Shown: positions 8,319 to 17,589, counted from the stretch's first letter. The stretch is DNA of 64,000 bases from Bradyrhizobium paxllaeri (GCF_001693515.2 NZ_CP042968.1:4216001-4280000); one strand, 5' to 3'. Translations and numbers: made by a program. Notes: generated from the sequence alone by a model not told the origin.

Positions 8319-10477
8319 GCGAAGAGTTGCGCCAACAACGGGAAGACGTGGATGCCCGGGCCAAGCCCGGGCACGACGGTGCTGGCAGTGGACGCCGCCA
8401 CTTCTTCCGGATCGTGGTAGCGCTCGCCTTCTTGCTCATCGTCAGTACCACCGCCTTTACCGCCTGGGTCTTCTCGCTCGGACCGCTGCCGCTGGACGAA
8501 GCGCGAAAAGTCTCGACCACGATTGTCGATCGCAACGGCAAGCTGCTGCGCGCCTATGCGATGGCCGACGGCCGCTGGCGGCTGCCGGTGGATGCCAAGA
8601 CATCGGTCGATCCCGGCTATCTCAAGCTGTTGCTGGCGTATGAAGACCGTCGGTTCTGGTCACATGGCGGCATCGATCCGCTGGCGCTGGGGCGCGCGGC
8701 GCTGCAGTTCGGCACGCGCGGCCACATCGTCTCCGGCGGCTCGACGATCACGATGCAGCTGGCTCGGCTGATGGAGCCGCGGCGCGAGCGTTCGATCTCA
8801 GCCAAGCTGCGCCAGATGGTGCGCGCGGTTCAGCTCGAGCGGCAACTCAGCAAGGATGAAATCCTCGATCTCTATCTGGCGCTGGCGCCATTCGGCGGCA
8901 ATCTCGAAGGCATCCGCGCCGCTTCCATCGCCTATTTCGGCAAGGAGCCGAAGCGGCTGTCGCTTGCGGAGGCAGCACTTCTGGTCGCGCTGCCGCAATC
9001 GCCGGAGCGCCGCCGGCTCGACCGTCATCCGGAAGCCGCGCACGCCGCGCGCGATCGCGTGCTTGCGCGGATGGTCGAGGATGGCGTGGTGTCGAAGGAG
9101 GACGCGGCGCAGGCCAAGGCGGTCTCGGTGCCGCGGCTGCGCAAGCCGATGCCAATTCTGGCGCCGCATTCCTCCGATGCCGCGATGGCGACGGTGAAGG
9201 ATACGCCGTTGGTGAAGCTGACGCTGGATGCGAGCCTGCAGAAGATGCTGGAGGCCTTGGCGCGCGACCGCGCCGTGGCGCAGGGGCCGAATATCTCGGT
9301 CGCCATCATCGCCGTCGACAATGAAAGCGGCGAGGTGCTGGCACGCGTCGGCTCGGCGGATTATTTCGACGAACGCCGCGCCGGACAGGTCGACATGACC
9401 CGCGCCGTACGCTCGCCGGGGTCGACGCTGAAACCGTTCATCTATGGGCTCGCCTTCGAGGACGGCTTCGTGCATCCCGAAAGCCTGATCGACGATCGTC
9501 CCATTCGCTTCGGCTCCTATGCGCCGGAAAATTTCGACATGACGTTCCAGGGCACGGTGCCGGTGCGCAAGGCGCTGCAGCTCTCGCTGAACGTGCCGGC
9601 GATTGCGCTGCTCGATCGCGTCGGCTCCAGCCGGCTGTCGTCGCGGCTGAAGCAGGCCGGCGGCAACCTCGTGCTGCCGAAGGACGAAGCGCCGGGCCTT
9701 GCCATGGGTCTCGGCGGCGTCGGCGTCACCTTGCAGGATCTGGCGCAGCTCTATGCCGGACTGGCGCGGCTCGGCGCGGCGCGGCCGCTGCGCGAAATCA
9801 TGCTCGCCCAAGAAAAGGATAACTCCGACCGCGAGCCGCTGCGGCTGATGGATCAGACCGCGGCCTGGCAGGTTGGCAACGTGCTGCTCGGCACGCCGCC
9901 GCCGGAAAACGGCGTGCATAACAGGATCGCGTTCAAGACCGGCACCAGCTACGGCTATCGCGACGCGTGGTCGGTCGGCTTCGACGGCCGCATCACCATC
10001 GGCGTGTGGGTGGGGCGCCCCGACGGTGCGCCGGTGCCGGGCCTGGTCGGCCGCATCGCCGCCGCGCCGATCCTGTTCGACGCCTTTGCACGCACCGGAA
10101 AAATCCCGGCGGCGCTGCCGAAGGCCCCGAAGGGCGCGCTGATAGCCAGCAATGCCAAGCTGCCGCTGCCGCTCAAGCGCTTCCGCGCGGTCGGCGAACT
10201 GATCCGGACCAGCAACGATGCCACGCCGCGCATCCAGTTCCCCCTGAACGGCTCGCGGATCGACGTTGACCGTTCGGGCGACGGGCAGGCCGCCGCGATG
10301 CCGGTCAAGGTCGCCGGCGGCGTGCTGCCGCTGACCGTCATGCTGAACGGTACCTCGGTCGGCGAGATCGGCAGCCGCCGCCAGCGGCTGGTGGACCCAC
10401 CCGGACCGGGCTTTGCCCGGCTGACCGTGATCGATGCGACCGGCGCGGCTGATACCGTGGTGATACGGGTACAGTGA
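8315..10477 (+). CDS. pbpC: penicillin-binding protein 1C
   Basis: A 720-residue bifunctional peptidoglycan synthase. A cytoplasmic tail and one membrane segment (about 31-53) precede the GT51 transglycosylase domain with EDRRFWSHGG (catalytic Glu110) and GGSTITMQ (141-148). The transpeptidase domain has all three motifs: S370-T-L-K373, S424-L-N426 and K541-T-G543. A C-terminal PBP1C-specific beta domain (about 620-720) ends the protein. It is translationally coupled to the macroglobulin, and the pair is thought to repair cell wall after breach while blocking invading proteases. Residues 12-22 are encoded by a palindromic repeat at 8348-8377. Confidence 0.95.
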   Translation: MSEELRQQREDVDARAKPGHDGAGSGRRHFFRIVVALAFLLIVSTTAFTAWVFSLGPLPLDEARKVSTTIVDRNGKLLRAYAMADGRWRLPVDAKTSVDPGYLKLLLAYEDRRFWSHGGIDPLALGRAALQFGTRGHIVSGGSTITMQLARLMEPRRERSISAKLRQMVRAVQLERQLSKDEILDLYLALAPFGGNLEGIRAASIAYFGKEPKRLSLAEAALLVALPQSPERRRLDRHPEAAHAARDRVLARMVEDGVVSKEDAAQAKAVSVPRLRKPMPILAPHSSDAAMATVKDTPLVKLTLDASLQKMLEALARDRAVAQGPNISVAIIAVDNESGEVLARVGSADYFDERRAGQVDMTRAVRSPGSTLKPFIYGLAFEDGFVHPESLIDDRPIRFGSYAPENFDMTFQGTVPVRKALQLSLNVPAIALLDRVGSSRLSSRLKQAGGNLVLPKDEAPGLAMGLGGVGVTLQDLAQLYAGLARLGAARPLREIMLAQEKDNSDREPLRLMDQTAAWQVGNVLLGTPPPENGVHNRIAFKTGTSYGYRDAWSVGFDGRITIGVWVGRPDGAPVPGLVGRIAAAPILFDAFARTGKIPAALPKAPKGALIASNAKLPLPLKRFRAVGELIRTSNDATPRIQFPLNGSRIDVDRSGDGQAAAMPVKVAGGVLPLTVMLNGTSVGEIGSRRQRLVDPPGPGFARLTVIDATGAADTVVIRVQ
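8348..8377. repeat. REP-like palindrome inside pbpC
   Basis: Two perfect 8-nt arms, GCCCGGGC at 8354-8361 and at 8365-8372, flank a CAA loop. The flanks GTGGAT and ACGAC match the common Bradyrhizobium REP-type element. It is read in frame as DVDARAKPGHDG in the cytoplasmic tail of PbpC. Confidence 0.7.
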
Positions 10478-10554
10478 GGAAAAACGCTCTGTTGACCACG
10501 ACTTAAGGGGTCTGCGGTGTTGTTTGCAGTGCGGTTTCATACTATGCGAACAGC

Positions 10555-12297
10555 ATGGTGGAAACCTTCCAACCCCCACGCTTTGGAGCGGGCCAACAGC
10601 CTGTAAAACCTGCGCATTCCGGCCGCAGGCTGGCCCTTGTGTTCGACTTCGCCACGGCCAACCATTTTCGCGCCGTCGTGTTTCTGGTGCTCTGTGGGTT
10701 CGTGCTTTTCCTGCCCGGTTTCTTCAACATCCCGGCAATCGACCGCGACGAGGCGCGGTTTGCGCAGGCGACCAAGCAGATGGTCGAGAGCGGGGACATC
10801 GTCGACATCCGCTTCCAGGATGACGTGCGCTACAAGAAGCCGGTCGGTATCTATTGGCTGCAGGCGGCTGTGGTCGAGACAGCCTCGTCACTCGGCCTGC
10901 CGCGCGCGCAGTTGCGCATCTGGCTCTATCGGATTCCCTCGCTGATCGGCGCCATCGGCGCGGTGCTCCTGACCTACTGGGCGGCGCTCGCCTTTGTCAC
11001 GCGGCGCGGAGCGGCGCTAGCGGCACTGATGATGTGCAGCTCCGTCCTGCTCGGCGCCGAAGCGCGGCTGGCCAAGACCGACGCGATGCTGCTGTTGACC
11101 GTTGTCGCCGCGATGGGGGCGATGGCGCGGGTCTATCTGTCCTGGCAGCGCGGCGAGGACCCGGCGCATCCGCCGTGGATGGCGCCCGCGATCTTCTGGA
11201 CGGCGCTGGCCGGCGGCATCCTGCTCAAGGGGCCGTTGATCCTGATGTTCGTTGGCCTGACGATCGTGGCGCTCGCGATCCTGGATCGCTCGGCGGCGTG
11301 GCTGTGGCGGCTGCGCCTGGTCTGGGGCCTGATGTGGACGCTGGTGCTGGTGCTACCCTGGTTCGTTGCGATCTTCTGGCGCGCGGGCGAGGCGTTCTTC
11401 TCCAATTCGCTCGGCGGCGACATGCTGAGCAAGATCGGCGCGCAGGAATCCCACGGCGCGCCGCCGGGCCTCTATCTGCTGTTGTTCTGGGTCACGTTCT
11501 GGCCGGGCGCGGCGCTGGCGGGAATGGCGGCGCCGGCGGTATGGCGGGCGCGGCGCGAGCCCGGCGCGCAATATCTCTTGGCGTGGCTGGTCCCGTCATG
11601 GATCGTGTTCGAGGCGGTGTTGACCAAGCTGCCGCATTACGTGCTGCCGCTTTATCCGGCGATTGCGATCCTCACTGCCGGCGCGCTGGAGCGCCGCGTG
11701 CTGTCGCGGTCCTGGTTGAGGCGCGGCGCCGCCTGGTGGTTCGTCGTTCCCGTGGGGGCAGCCGTGATCGCCGTCATCGGCGCGATCAAGCTGACGCATT
11801 ACCCGGCGTTTCCCGCCTGGCCGTTCCTGGCGGCGGCGATGATCTTCGGCCTGATCGCGTGGTGGATGTTCGAAGACAGCCGCGCCGAGCGCTCGCTGTT
11901 GAATGCCGTGGTCGCCGCGATGTTTCTGGCGGTCGCCATCTACGGCATCGTAATGCCGTCGTTGACCGCGATGTTTCCGAGCGCCGAGGTTGCGCGCGCG
12001 CTTCGCAACGTGGTCTGCGTCGGGCCGAAGTCCGCGGCAGCCGGCTTCCACGAGCCGAGCCTCGTCTTCATGGTCGGCACCAGCACGCTGCTCACCGATG
12101 GATCTGGCGCGGCCGATTTCCTGGGGCAGGGCAGTTGCCGCTTCGCGCTGGTAGAATCGCGCACCGAACGCGCCTTCGTCCAGCGTGCCGAAGCGATCGG
12201 GCTGCGCTACAATGTGGCGAAGCGGATCGAAGGCTATAACATCTCGCAGGGCAAGGCGATCTCGATCGCCATCTTCCGCTCGGAAGGTACGGAATAA
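10555..12297 (+). CDS. ArnT-like polytopic glycosyltransferase (GT83/PMT_2 type)
   Basis: A 580-residue inner-membrane glycosyltransferase that should use a polyprenyl-phosphate sugar donor on the periplasmic face. The first membrane helix (about 38-57) is followed by AIDRDEARFAQATKQM, the acidic DE motif (Asp65-Glu66) of the first periplasmic loop in ArnT and protein mannosyltransferases. About ten further hydrophobic segments follow, and the last 100 residues form a soluble domain. It overlaps or nearly touches a PAP2 phosphatase, with a GT2 donor synthase and a LABN protein next. By analogy with rhizobial Rgt enzymes, a sugar may be transferred to lipid A, LPS core or a hopanoid-lipid A acceptor. 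The sugar cannot be told from sequence. Confidence 0.85.
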   Translation: MVETFQPPRFGAGQQPVKPAHSGRRLALVFDFATANHFRAVVFLVLCGFVLFLPGFFNIPAIDRDEARFAQATKQMVESGDIVDIRFQDDVRYKKPVGIYWLQAAVVETASSLGLPRAQLRIWLYRIPSLIGAIGAVLLTYWAALAFVTRRGAALAALMMCSSVLLGAEARLAKTDAMLLLTVVAAMGAMARVYLSWQRGEDPAHPPWMAPAIFWTALAGGILLKGPLILMFVGLTIVALAILDRSAAWLWRLRLVWGLMWTLVLVLPWFVAIFWRAGEAFFSNSLGGDMLSKIGAQESHGAPPGLYLLLFWVTFWPGAALAGMAAPAVWRARREPGAQYLLAWLVPSWIVFEAVLTKLPHYVLPLYPAIAILTAGALERRVLSRSWLRRGAAWWFVVPVGAAVIAVIGAIKLTHYPAFPAWPFLAAAMIFGLIAWWMFEDSRAERSLLNAVVAAMFLAVAIYGIVMPSLTAMFPSAEVARALRNVVCVGPKSAAAGFHEPSLVFMVGTSTLLTDGSGAADFLGQGSCRFALVESRTERAFVQRAEAIGLRYNVAKRIEGYNISQGKAISIAIFRSEGTE

Positions 12298-12298
12298 G

Positions 12299-13144
12299 AT
12301 GCCCGCGAGCCCTGCTGTCGTCGATTCCAGGAACTATCTTTCGCGCTTCGCCACGCTGACGTGGCTGTCACTGGCGCAGCTCGTGCGGTCTCCGTCGCAT
12401 TCGCGCCGGGCCGAAGCCGCCCGCCGCGCGGCGCGGCACGTGCTGTGGCTGTCGGCGGGTCTCGGTGCTGCGATCATCGTGCTGATGTACGTGATCGACG
12501 CGTGGGAAATCAGCCAGATGCCGAAGCGCGGCACACCCTCGCTGTGGTGGGTCCGCATTCTCACCGATTTCGGCAAGGACGAATATGTGCTGGCGGCGCT
12601 GGGAATATCGCTGATCGCGGTCGCGATCGCAGCTCCTGCCATGCATGGTGTCCGCCGCTCGCTGCTGCTTGGCCTGGGAACACGGCTGCAGTTCATCTTC
12701 TGCGCCGTCGCCGTGTCCAGTCTGGTCACCGAAGTGCTGAAATATAGCGTCGGCCGCGGCCGGCCGTTTGTCGGCGGCGAGGCCAACGCGTTCCACTTCT
12801 CGCACTTCGCGGGCAATCCGGCCTATTACAGCTTCCCGTCCGGCCACGCCACGACCGCCTTTGCGCTCGCTTTCGCCGTGTCGGTGGTCTGGCCCCAGGC
12901 GCGCCATGCGATGGCCGTCTACGCCGTGATCATCGCGGCGACCCGTCTGGTGCTGCTGGCCCATCATCCGAGCGACGTCGTGGCCGGCGCCCTGGTCGGC
13001 ATCATCGGCGCGATGTTCGTGCGATACTGGTTCGCGGCCCGCCGGCTCGGATTTGCGATCCAGCGCGACGGCAGCATCGTGTCCCTTGTCGGGCCCTCCT
13101 CGGGGCGCCTCAAAAGGGTTGCCCGGGGCGCTTTGGCCCCATAA
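12299..13144 (+). CDS. PAP2 family membrane phosphatase
   Basis: A 281-residue membrane phosphatase of the PAP2/LpxE type. The three-part active site is complete: K148-x6-R155-P156, PSGH at 180-183 and R216-x5-H222-x3-D226. Five or six membrane helices surround it. The start at 12299 begins just after the stop of the glycosyltransferase, which indicates an operon. Likely substrates are a polyprenyl phosphate or pyrophosphate, or lipid A 1-/4'-phosphate. The neighbourhood favours recycling of the polyprenyl carrier or dephosphorylation of lipid A before glycosylation. Confidence 0.88.
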   Translation: MPASPAVVDSRNYLSRFATLTWLSLAQLVRSPSHSRRAEAARRAARHVLWLSAGLGAAIIVLMYVIDAWEISQMPKRGTPSLWWVRILTDFGKDEYVLAALGISLIAVAIAAPAMHGVRRSLLLGLGTRLQFIFCAVAVSSLVTEVLKYSVGRGRPFVGGEANAFHFSHFAGNPAYYSFPSGHATTAFALAFAVSVVWPQARHAMAVYAVIIAATRLVLLAHHPSDVVAGALVGIIGAMFVRYWFAARRLGFAIQRDGSIVSLVGPSSGRLKRVARGALAP

Positions 13145-13215
13145 AAGCGGACGCCGCCTGACGGCCCGATACGCCCGGTTCCGGGGTCTTCCAAACCAAC
13201 CAGACGAGTACCGAT

Positions 13216-13959
13216 TTGACACCTGCCGACAGAGCTGCGGTCGCCGTTTCAATCGTTGTGCCGGTGCGCAACGAGGCTGATAACGTCGCGCCGCTGATTG
13301 CGGAAATCGTCGGCGCGCTCGGCAGCCGCTGGGCCTATGAGATCATTTACGTCAATGACGGTTCGACGGATGCGACTGCCGACCGGCTGGCGGCGCTGAT
13401 GAAGCAGCACCCGCAGCTCCGGCAACTGAAGCACGCCGCCTCATCAGGGCAATCGGCGGCGGTGCGCAGCGGGGTGCGTGCCGCGCGCGGCGCCATCGTG
13501 GCGACGCTGGATGGCGACGGACAGAACAACCCGGCGTTCCTGCCGGACCTGATCGCGGCGGTCGAAAAAGGCGGCGGGCGCATCGGCCTTGCCGCCGGTC
13601 AGCGGGTCGGGCGCAAGGACACCGGTTTCAAGAAGCTGCAGTCGCGGATTGCCAATGGCGTGCGCAACTCGATCCTGCGCGACGGCACCCGCGACACCGG
13701 CTGCGGACTGAAGGCATTCCCGCGCGAGGTGTTCCTCTCGATGCCCTATTTCGACGGGCTACACCGGTTCCTGCCGGCACTGGTACGCCGCGAAGGCTTC
13801 GATATCGCTTACGTGGACGTGATCGACCGCCCGCGCCATTCCGGCGTATCCAATTACGGCTTCCTTGACCGGTTATGGATCGGGATCATGGATCTCGCCG
13901 GCGTGTGGTGGCTGATCCGCCGCAAGAAGACGACGCCCGTAGCGACCGAGGTTCTCTGA
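13216..13959 (+). CDS. GT2 family polyprenyl-phosphate glycosyltransferase
   Basis: A 247-residue DPM1/RgtE-like transferase that should load a sugar from a nucleotide donor onto a polyprenyl phosphate at the cytoplasmic face. It has VSIVVPVRNEADNV, NDGST at 47-51 and the metal-binding DGDGQN at 99-104. A single hydrophobic stretch near the end (LWIGIMDLAGVWWLI) may anchor it. The start is TTG at 13216, and no better in-frame ATG exists. The stop shares one base with the ATG of the LABN gene. It probably supplies the lipid-linked sugar used by the ArnT-like enzyme upstream. Confidence 0.9.
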   Translation: MTPADRAAVAVSIVVPVRNEADNVAPLIAEIVGALGSRWAYEIIYVNDGSTDATADRLAALMKQHPQLRQLKHAASSGQSAAVRSGVRAARGAIVATLDGDGQNNPAFLPDLIAAVEKGGGRIGLAAGQRVGRKDTGFKKLQSRIANGVRNSILRDGTRDTGCGLKAFPREVFLSMPYFDGLHRFLPALVRREGFDIAYVDVIDRPRHSGVSNYGFLDRLWIGIMDLAGVWWLIRRKKTTPVATEVL

Positions 13960-14297
13960 TGCTGATTCAATACGGCGCTGCGCTCGGCGACTATCTCTAT
14001 GACGTCTTCGTCGCCAAGTTCGACTTCTGGCTGGCCTTCGGGCTGGTCGCGCAATTGCTGTTCACGGCGCGCTTCCTGGTGCAGTGGATCTCGAGCGAGC
14101 GCGCCGGACGAAGCGTGATACCGATCGCGTTCTGGTTCTTCTCGATGGGAGGCGGACTGATGACGCTGGTCTACGGCATCGCCAAGCGTGAGCCGGTGAT
14201 CATCATCGGCCAGGCGGCGGCCACCATCATCTACATCAGAAACATCATGCTGATCGTCAGGCATCGCGGCAAGGCGTCGAAGACGCTGGATCGCTGA
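13959..14297 (+). CDS. lipid-A-disaccharide synthase N-terminal-like (LABN) membrane protein
   Basis: A 112-residue protein with three membrane helices (about 22-42, 54-74 and 80-100) and the LABN signature FTARFLVQWISSERAGRS. It resembles small membrane proteins coupled to GT2 polyprenyl-phosphate sugar synthases, such as those needed with RgtE-type enzymes in Rhizobium. That functional link is an inference from position. Its ATG overlaps the stop of the GT2 gene (TGATG), so the two are translationally coupled. It ends 3 bp before the convergent Na/Pi cotransporter gene. Confidence 0.85.
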   Translation: MLIQYGAALGDYLYDVFVAKFDFWLAFGLVAQLLFTARFLVQWISSERAGRSVIPIAFWFFSMGGGLMTLVYGIAKREPVIIIGQAAATIIYIRNIMLIVRHRGKASKTLDR

Positions 14298-14300
14298 CGG

Positions 14301-15986
14301 TCAGCGGGTCGGCGCCGTCGCGGGCAGCGCGGCCAATTCGCTCTCGGCGCTGCGATGGGCGGCGAGTTCGCCGGCGGCGTCCAGCACGGGATAGGCCACC
14401 GAGCAGATATGCGAGTGGATGCGCCTGAGGTCGCGCAACACGTCGAGATGAAGCGATGTGGTCTCGATGGTCTCAGGCCGGCCCTCGCGCAAACGGTCGA
14501 GGTGCCGTTCGGTGGCCGCAAGCTCCGCGTTGCGCAGCGCGGCCTTTTCGGCCAGCAGCTTTCGCGCCTCGTTGAGGTCGCCCGACATGAACACCCCGAA
14601 CGCGATCCGAAGCGAATCCATCGTCCGCTTGTGAAAGGCGGAGAGCTCCTCGGCACCTTCAGGAGAGAACTGGAACCGCCGCTTGATCTTCTTGGTGGCG
14701 AGTTCGCTGAGATTTTTATCGATGATGTCGCCGATATGCTCGAGGTTGATGGCGAAGGAGACGATCTCCATCGCCCGCTGCCCTTCGCGCTCGTCGAGGC
14801 TGCCGCGGGTGAGCTTGGTGACATAGAGCTTGATCGCCTCGTCGAGGCTGTCGACGCTGTTGTCCATCCGCGAGACCTCGTCGACCAGCGCGCGGTCGTT
14901 GGTCATCATCGCCGCCATCACCTTGCGCAGCATGATCTCGACGTGATCGCCCATATGCAGCGCCTCGCGGGCGGCATCCGCCAGCGCGAGCGAGGGCGTC
15001 TCCAGCGCGCTCTCGTCGAGATAGCGCGGCCCCAGCGCATCCGCCTCCTTGACGCGCTCGGGCAGCAGCTTCTTCAACAGCCGCGCCATGACGTCTAGCA
15101 GGCCGATGAAGACAAGAGCGGTCACGACGTTGAAGGCGATGTGGAACAAAGCGGTTGCCTTGGCGGCATCCGGCTGCCACGCGGTCAGGTGATCCACGAT
15201 CGGCTGCAGGAACGGCGCTACCACCAGGATGCCGATGAGCCGGTTGGCGAGGTTGCCGAGCGGAAGCCGATAGCTCGCGGGATTGTCGCGGCGCGCGCCC
15301 TCGACCATCGGATTGATGGCGCTGCCGAGATTGGCCCCCAGCACGAGCGCCAGCGCCGCATAGGGCATGATGAAATGCGCATAGGCCAGCGACATGATCA
15401 GCAGCACGCTGGCGACCGACGAATGCACCAGCCAGGTCACGATCGCGGCGAACAGGATGCAGAGCACGGGATCGCCGGTGATGGCGTTCATGAACACGCG
15501 AACGCCCGGCGCATTCTCCGCCGGCGCCAGCGTGTTGAGCAGGATGTGCAGCGCCAGCAGCATCAGGCCGAGCCCGATGAAGACGCGGCCGATATCCTTG
15601 ATGCGCGAGCGCGGCCCGCTGCGGAAGGCGACCAGGCCGATGATGAACAGCACGGGCGCGACGGCGGCGATGTTGAACGACAGGATCTGCACGATCAGCG
15701 TGGTGCCGACATTGGCGCCGAGCATGATGGCGAGAGCAGGGACCAGGCTGACGAGTCCCTCCGACGTAAACGAACTCGTGATCAGCGCGGTTGCGGTGCT
15801 GCTCTGCAGCAGCGCGGTCAGGCCGAGGCCGGCGCCGAAGGCGGAGAAACGATTGCTGAGGGCCTTTGCCAGCAGCAGGCGCAGGTTCGCCCCGAAAGCG
15901 CGCAGGATCCCGCTGTGGACCATATGCAGGCCCCACAGCAGCAACGCCACGCCGCCCATCAGATCGAGAAGAACGAGACTTCCCAT
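14301..15986 (-). CDS. Na/Pi cotransporter family protein
   Basis: A 561-residue transporter of the NptA/YjbB type. The membrane domain (about 1-310) contains the inverted-repeat QSS motif, ALLQSSTATALI, near residue 60 and its counterpart WLVHSSVASVLL. The C-terminal third (about 340-540) is a PhoU-like helical domain with acidic metal-site residues. It moves phosphate with sodium across the inner membrane, probably outward or in a balancing role. It is transcribed alone, convergent with the LABN gene. Confidence 0.9.
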   Translation of the reverse strand: MGSLVLLDLMGGVALLLWGLHMVHSGILRAFGANLRLLLAKALSNRFSAFGAGLGLTALLQSSTATALITSSFTSEGLVSLVPALAIMLGANVGTTLIVQILSFNIAAVAPVLFIIGLVAFRSGPRSRIKDIGRVFIGLGLMLLALHILLNTLAPAENAPGVRVFMNAITGDPVLCILFAAIVTWLVHSSVASVLLIMSLAYAHFIMPYAALALVLGANLGSAINPMVEGARRDNPASYRLPLGNLANRLIGILVVAPFLQPIVDHLTAWQPDAAKATALFHIAFNVVTALVFIGLLDVMARLLKKLLPERVKEADALGPRYLDESALETPSLALADAAREALHMGDHVEIMLRKVMAAMMTNDRALVDEVSRMDNSVDSLDEAIKLYVTKLTRGSLDEREGQRAMEIVSFAINLEHIGDIIDKNLSELATKKIKRRFQFSPEGAEELSAFHKRTMDSLRIAFGVFMSGDLNEARKLLAEKAALRNAELAATERHLDRLREGRPETIETTSLHLDVLRDLRRIHSHICSVAYPVLDAAGELAAHRSAESELAALPATAPTR

Positions 15987-16271
15987 GCGCTCAAGTTTCC
16001 GCCAAATCGAGTCGAGCGATCAGGCTATCGCCTAACGAGGGGGGATCAACCCTTTAAATTTGCCGAAAATTGCGATGCAGCGGCGTGGCCGCGGGCGGGG
16101 TTAACCGATGGTTCGACGGCTCCGCTGTCGGCGAGCGGCGCCGGGTTCGGTAAATGGATTTCGAACATATCGATTACATTGCGCGCCGCCGCGCTAGGCC
16201 AATTCCAACAATTCTTCGGTAAAGCTGATCCACCTTCGAGTGAATCACATCGAGCAAGGGCCAGGGTGGAC

Positions 16272-16520
16272 ATGTTGGCAGCGAATCGCCGCGCAAGCGT
16301 ACGTCGTGCGTGCAGAAATTTTGCAAAAATACAGTTCGCGACCGGCGGATTGCCGCGCGACTGCATGATTACGGACATGTCCGATGGCGGCGTGAAGATC
16401 ATCGCCGAATATCCCGAAATCCCGCCCGAATTCACGGTGATTTTCTCGGAAGGCCGGCCGCGTCAGTGCCGGTTGGCCTGGCGGATCGGCTGCGAACTCG
16501 GCGCGCAATTCCTCGACTAG
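16272..16520 (+). CDS. PilZ domain protein
   Basis: An 82-residue c-di-GMP-binding-type protein. An arginine-rich start (NRRASVRRACRNF) supplies the RxxxR motif, and ITDMSDGGVKI is a canonical D-x-S-x-x-G motif. The end CRLAWRIGCELGAQFL is the typical last beta strand. I chose ATG 16272, although a GTG lies 6 nt upstream. The frame stays open far upstream only because it shadows the Na/Pi gene. It sits between that gene and tadD, so a link to pilus control is possible but unproven. Confidence 0.82.
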   Translation: MLAANRRASVRRACRNFAKIQFATGGLPRDCMITDMSDGGVKIIAEYPEIPPEFTVIFSEGRPRQCRLAWRIGCELGAQFLD

Positions 16521-16674
16521 GTTGCCCTGCAGGCGGTTCGGGGCAGGAGCGCATGGGCCGCGGGGCCAGGGCCCGTCAATGGTGATTGATTACCGCAAAT
16601 GCAGGCGGGTTTAACCTGAATTTAGGGTTAAGCTGGGAACACTGCTGGACAGTTCCCGCCGTGAGTCCCGCTAC

Positions 16675-17502
16675 ATGGTCCAGAAGTCATCCTATCCGCC
16701 CCGCGTCGCGCGGCATCTCGCCTGCGCATCCATCCTGGCTCTGGCGCTGGGGATCGGCGGCTGCCAGACCTCGGGACTGTCTGATATCACCGGCTCGATC
16801 GACGAAAAGGCCGACACCGCTCGCGCCACCGATCCACGCCGCGACATCGAGGTCTATCAGGAACGCTATCGCGCCAATCCCAAGGATGCCGATGCGGCGC
16901 TGAAATACGGCAAGGCGCTGCGCGCGACGGGACAGCGGTCGCAGGCGGTTGCGGTGCTCGAACAGGCCTCCATCGCCAATCCCGGCAACAAGCCGCTGCT
17001 CGCCGCCTATGGCCGCGCGCTGGCGGACAACGGCAATTTTCAGGAGGCCTTCGACGTGCTCGGCCGCGCCCACAGCCCCGATGATCCCGATTGGCGGCTG
17101 CTCTCGGCGCAGGGCGCCACGCTCGATCAACTCGGTCGCTACGAAGAGGCGCGGCAGTATTACGCGAGCGCGCTGAAGATCGCGCCCGATCATCCCTCGG
17201 TGCTGTCCAACCTGGGCCTGTCCTACGTGCTTTCGAAGGATCTCGCCAAGGCGGAGGAGACGCTGCGCCGTGCCTCCAGGCTTGCGGGGAACGATCAGCG
17301 CGTGCGCGCCAACCTGGCGCTGGCAGTCGGCCTGCAGGGCAATTTCGCCGAAGCGGAAAAGATCGTGAAGGCCGATCTGCCGCCGGCCGAGGCCGCCGCC
17401 AACGTCACGCAATTGAAGCGATTGCTGGCGCGGAAGGACAGGGAAAACGCGCGCGCCGAGGCCGACAAGATGCCAATCGCCGCGGCCGGGCGCACCGACT
17501 GA
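16675..17502 (+). CDS. tadD: TadD-like TPR lipoprotein of the Flp/Tad pilus
   Basis: A 275-residue lipoprotein. The signal LALALGIGGC places the lipidated cysteine at 30. Tetratricopeptide repeats run from about 60 to 240 (for example DADAALKYGKALRATGQRSQ and HPSVLSNLGLSYVLSKDLAK). TadD acts as a pilotin-like partner of the secretin in Flp pilus assembly. It is convergent with cpaE, not in line with cpaBCDE. An 18-bp perfect inverted repeat begins one base after its stop codon. Confidence 0.85.
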   Translation: MVQKSSYPPRVARHLACASILALALGIGGCQTSGLSDITGSIDEKADTARATDPRRDIEVYQERYRANPKDADAALKYGKALRATGQRSQAVAVLEQASIANPGNKPLLAAYGRALADNGNFQEAFDVLGRAHSPDDPDWRLLSAQGATLDQLGRYEEARQYYASALKIAPDHPSVLSNLGLSYVLSKDLAKAEETLRRASRLAGNDQRVRANLALAVGLQGNFAEAEKIVKADLPPAEAAANVTQLKRLLARKDRENARAEADKMPIAAAGRTD

Positions 17503-17539
17503 CCTCGATCGGTTCTGATTGAATCAGAACCGATCGAGG
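17503..17539. terminator. large hairpin after tadD
   Basis: Arms CCTCGATCGGTTCTGATT (17503-17520) and its exact reverse complement (17522-17539) are separated by one base. It begins immediately after the tadD stop and lacks a long T run. In the convergent tadD-cpaE gap it could end transcription from either side. Confidence 0.6.
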
Positions 17540-17569
17540 CAATCCATTTCGTTTGAATGGCTATCGGTG

Positions 17570-17589
17570 TCAGCGGGCAGGCCCGCTGA
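17570..17589. terminator. hairpin after cpaE
   Basis: TCAGCGGGC (17570-17578) and GCCCGCTGA (17581-17589) form a perfect 9-bp stem with a 2-nt loop, 14 nt beyond the cpaE stop on the minus strand. A weaker CCATT/AATGG stem at 17544-17560 lies between the two stronger hairpins. Confidence 0.5.

Noticed and set aside
8798..10579. A 593-codon minus-strand frame opposite pbpC
   Set aside because: It is complementary to pbpC, whose active-site motifs are complete, and its composition is not protein-like.
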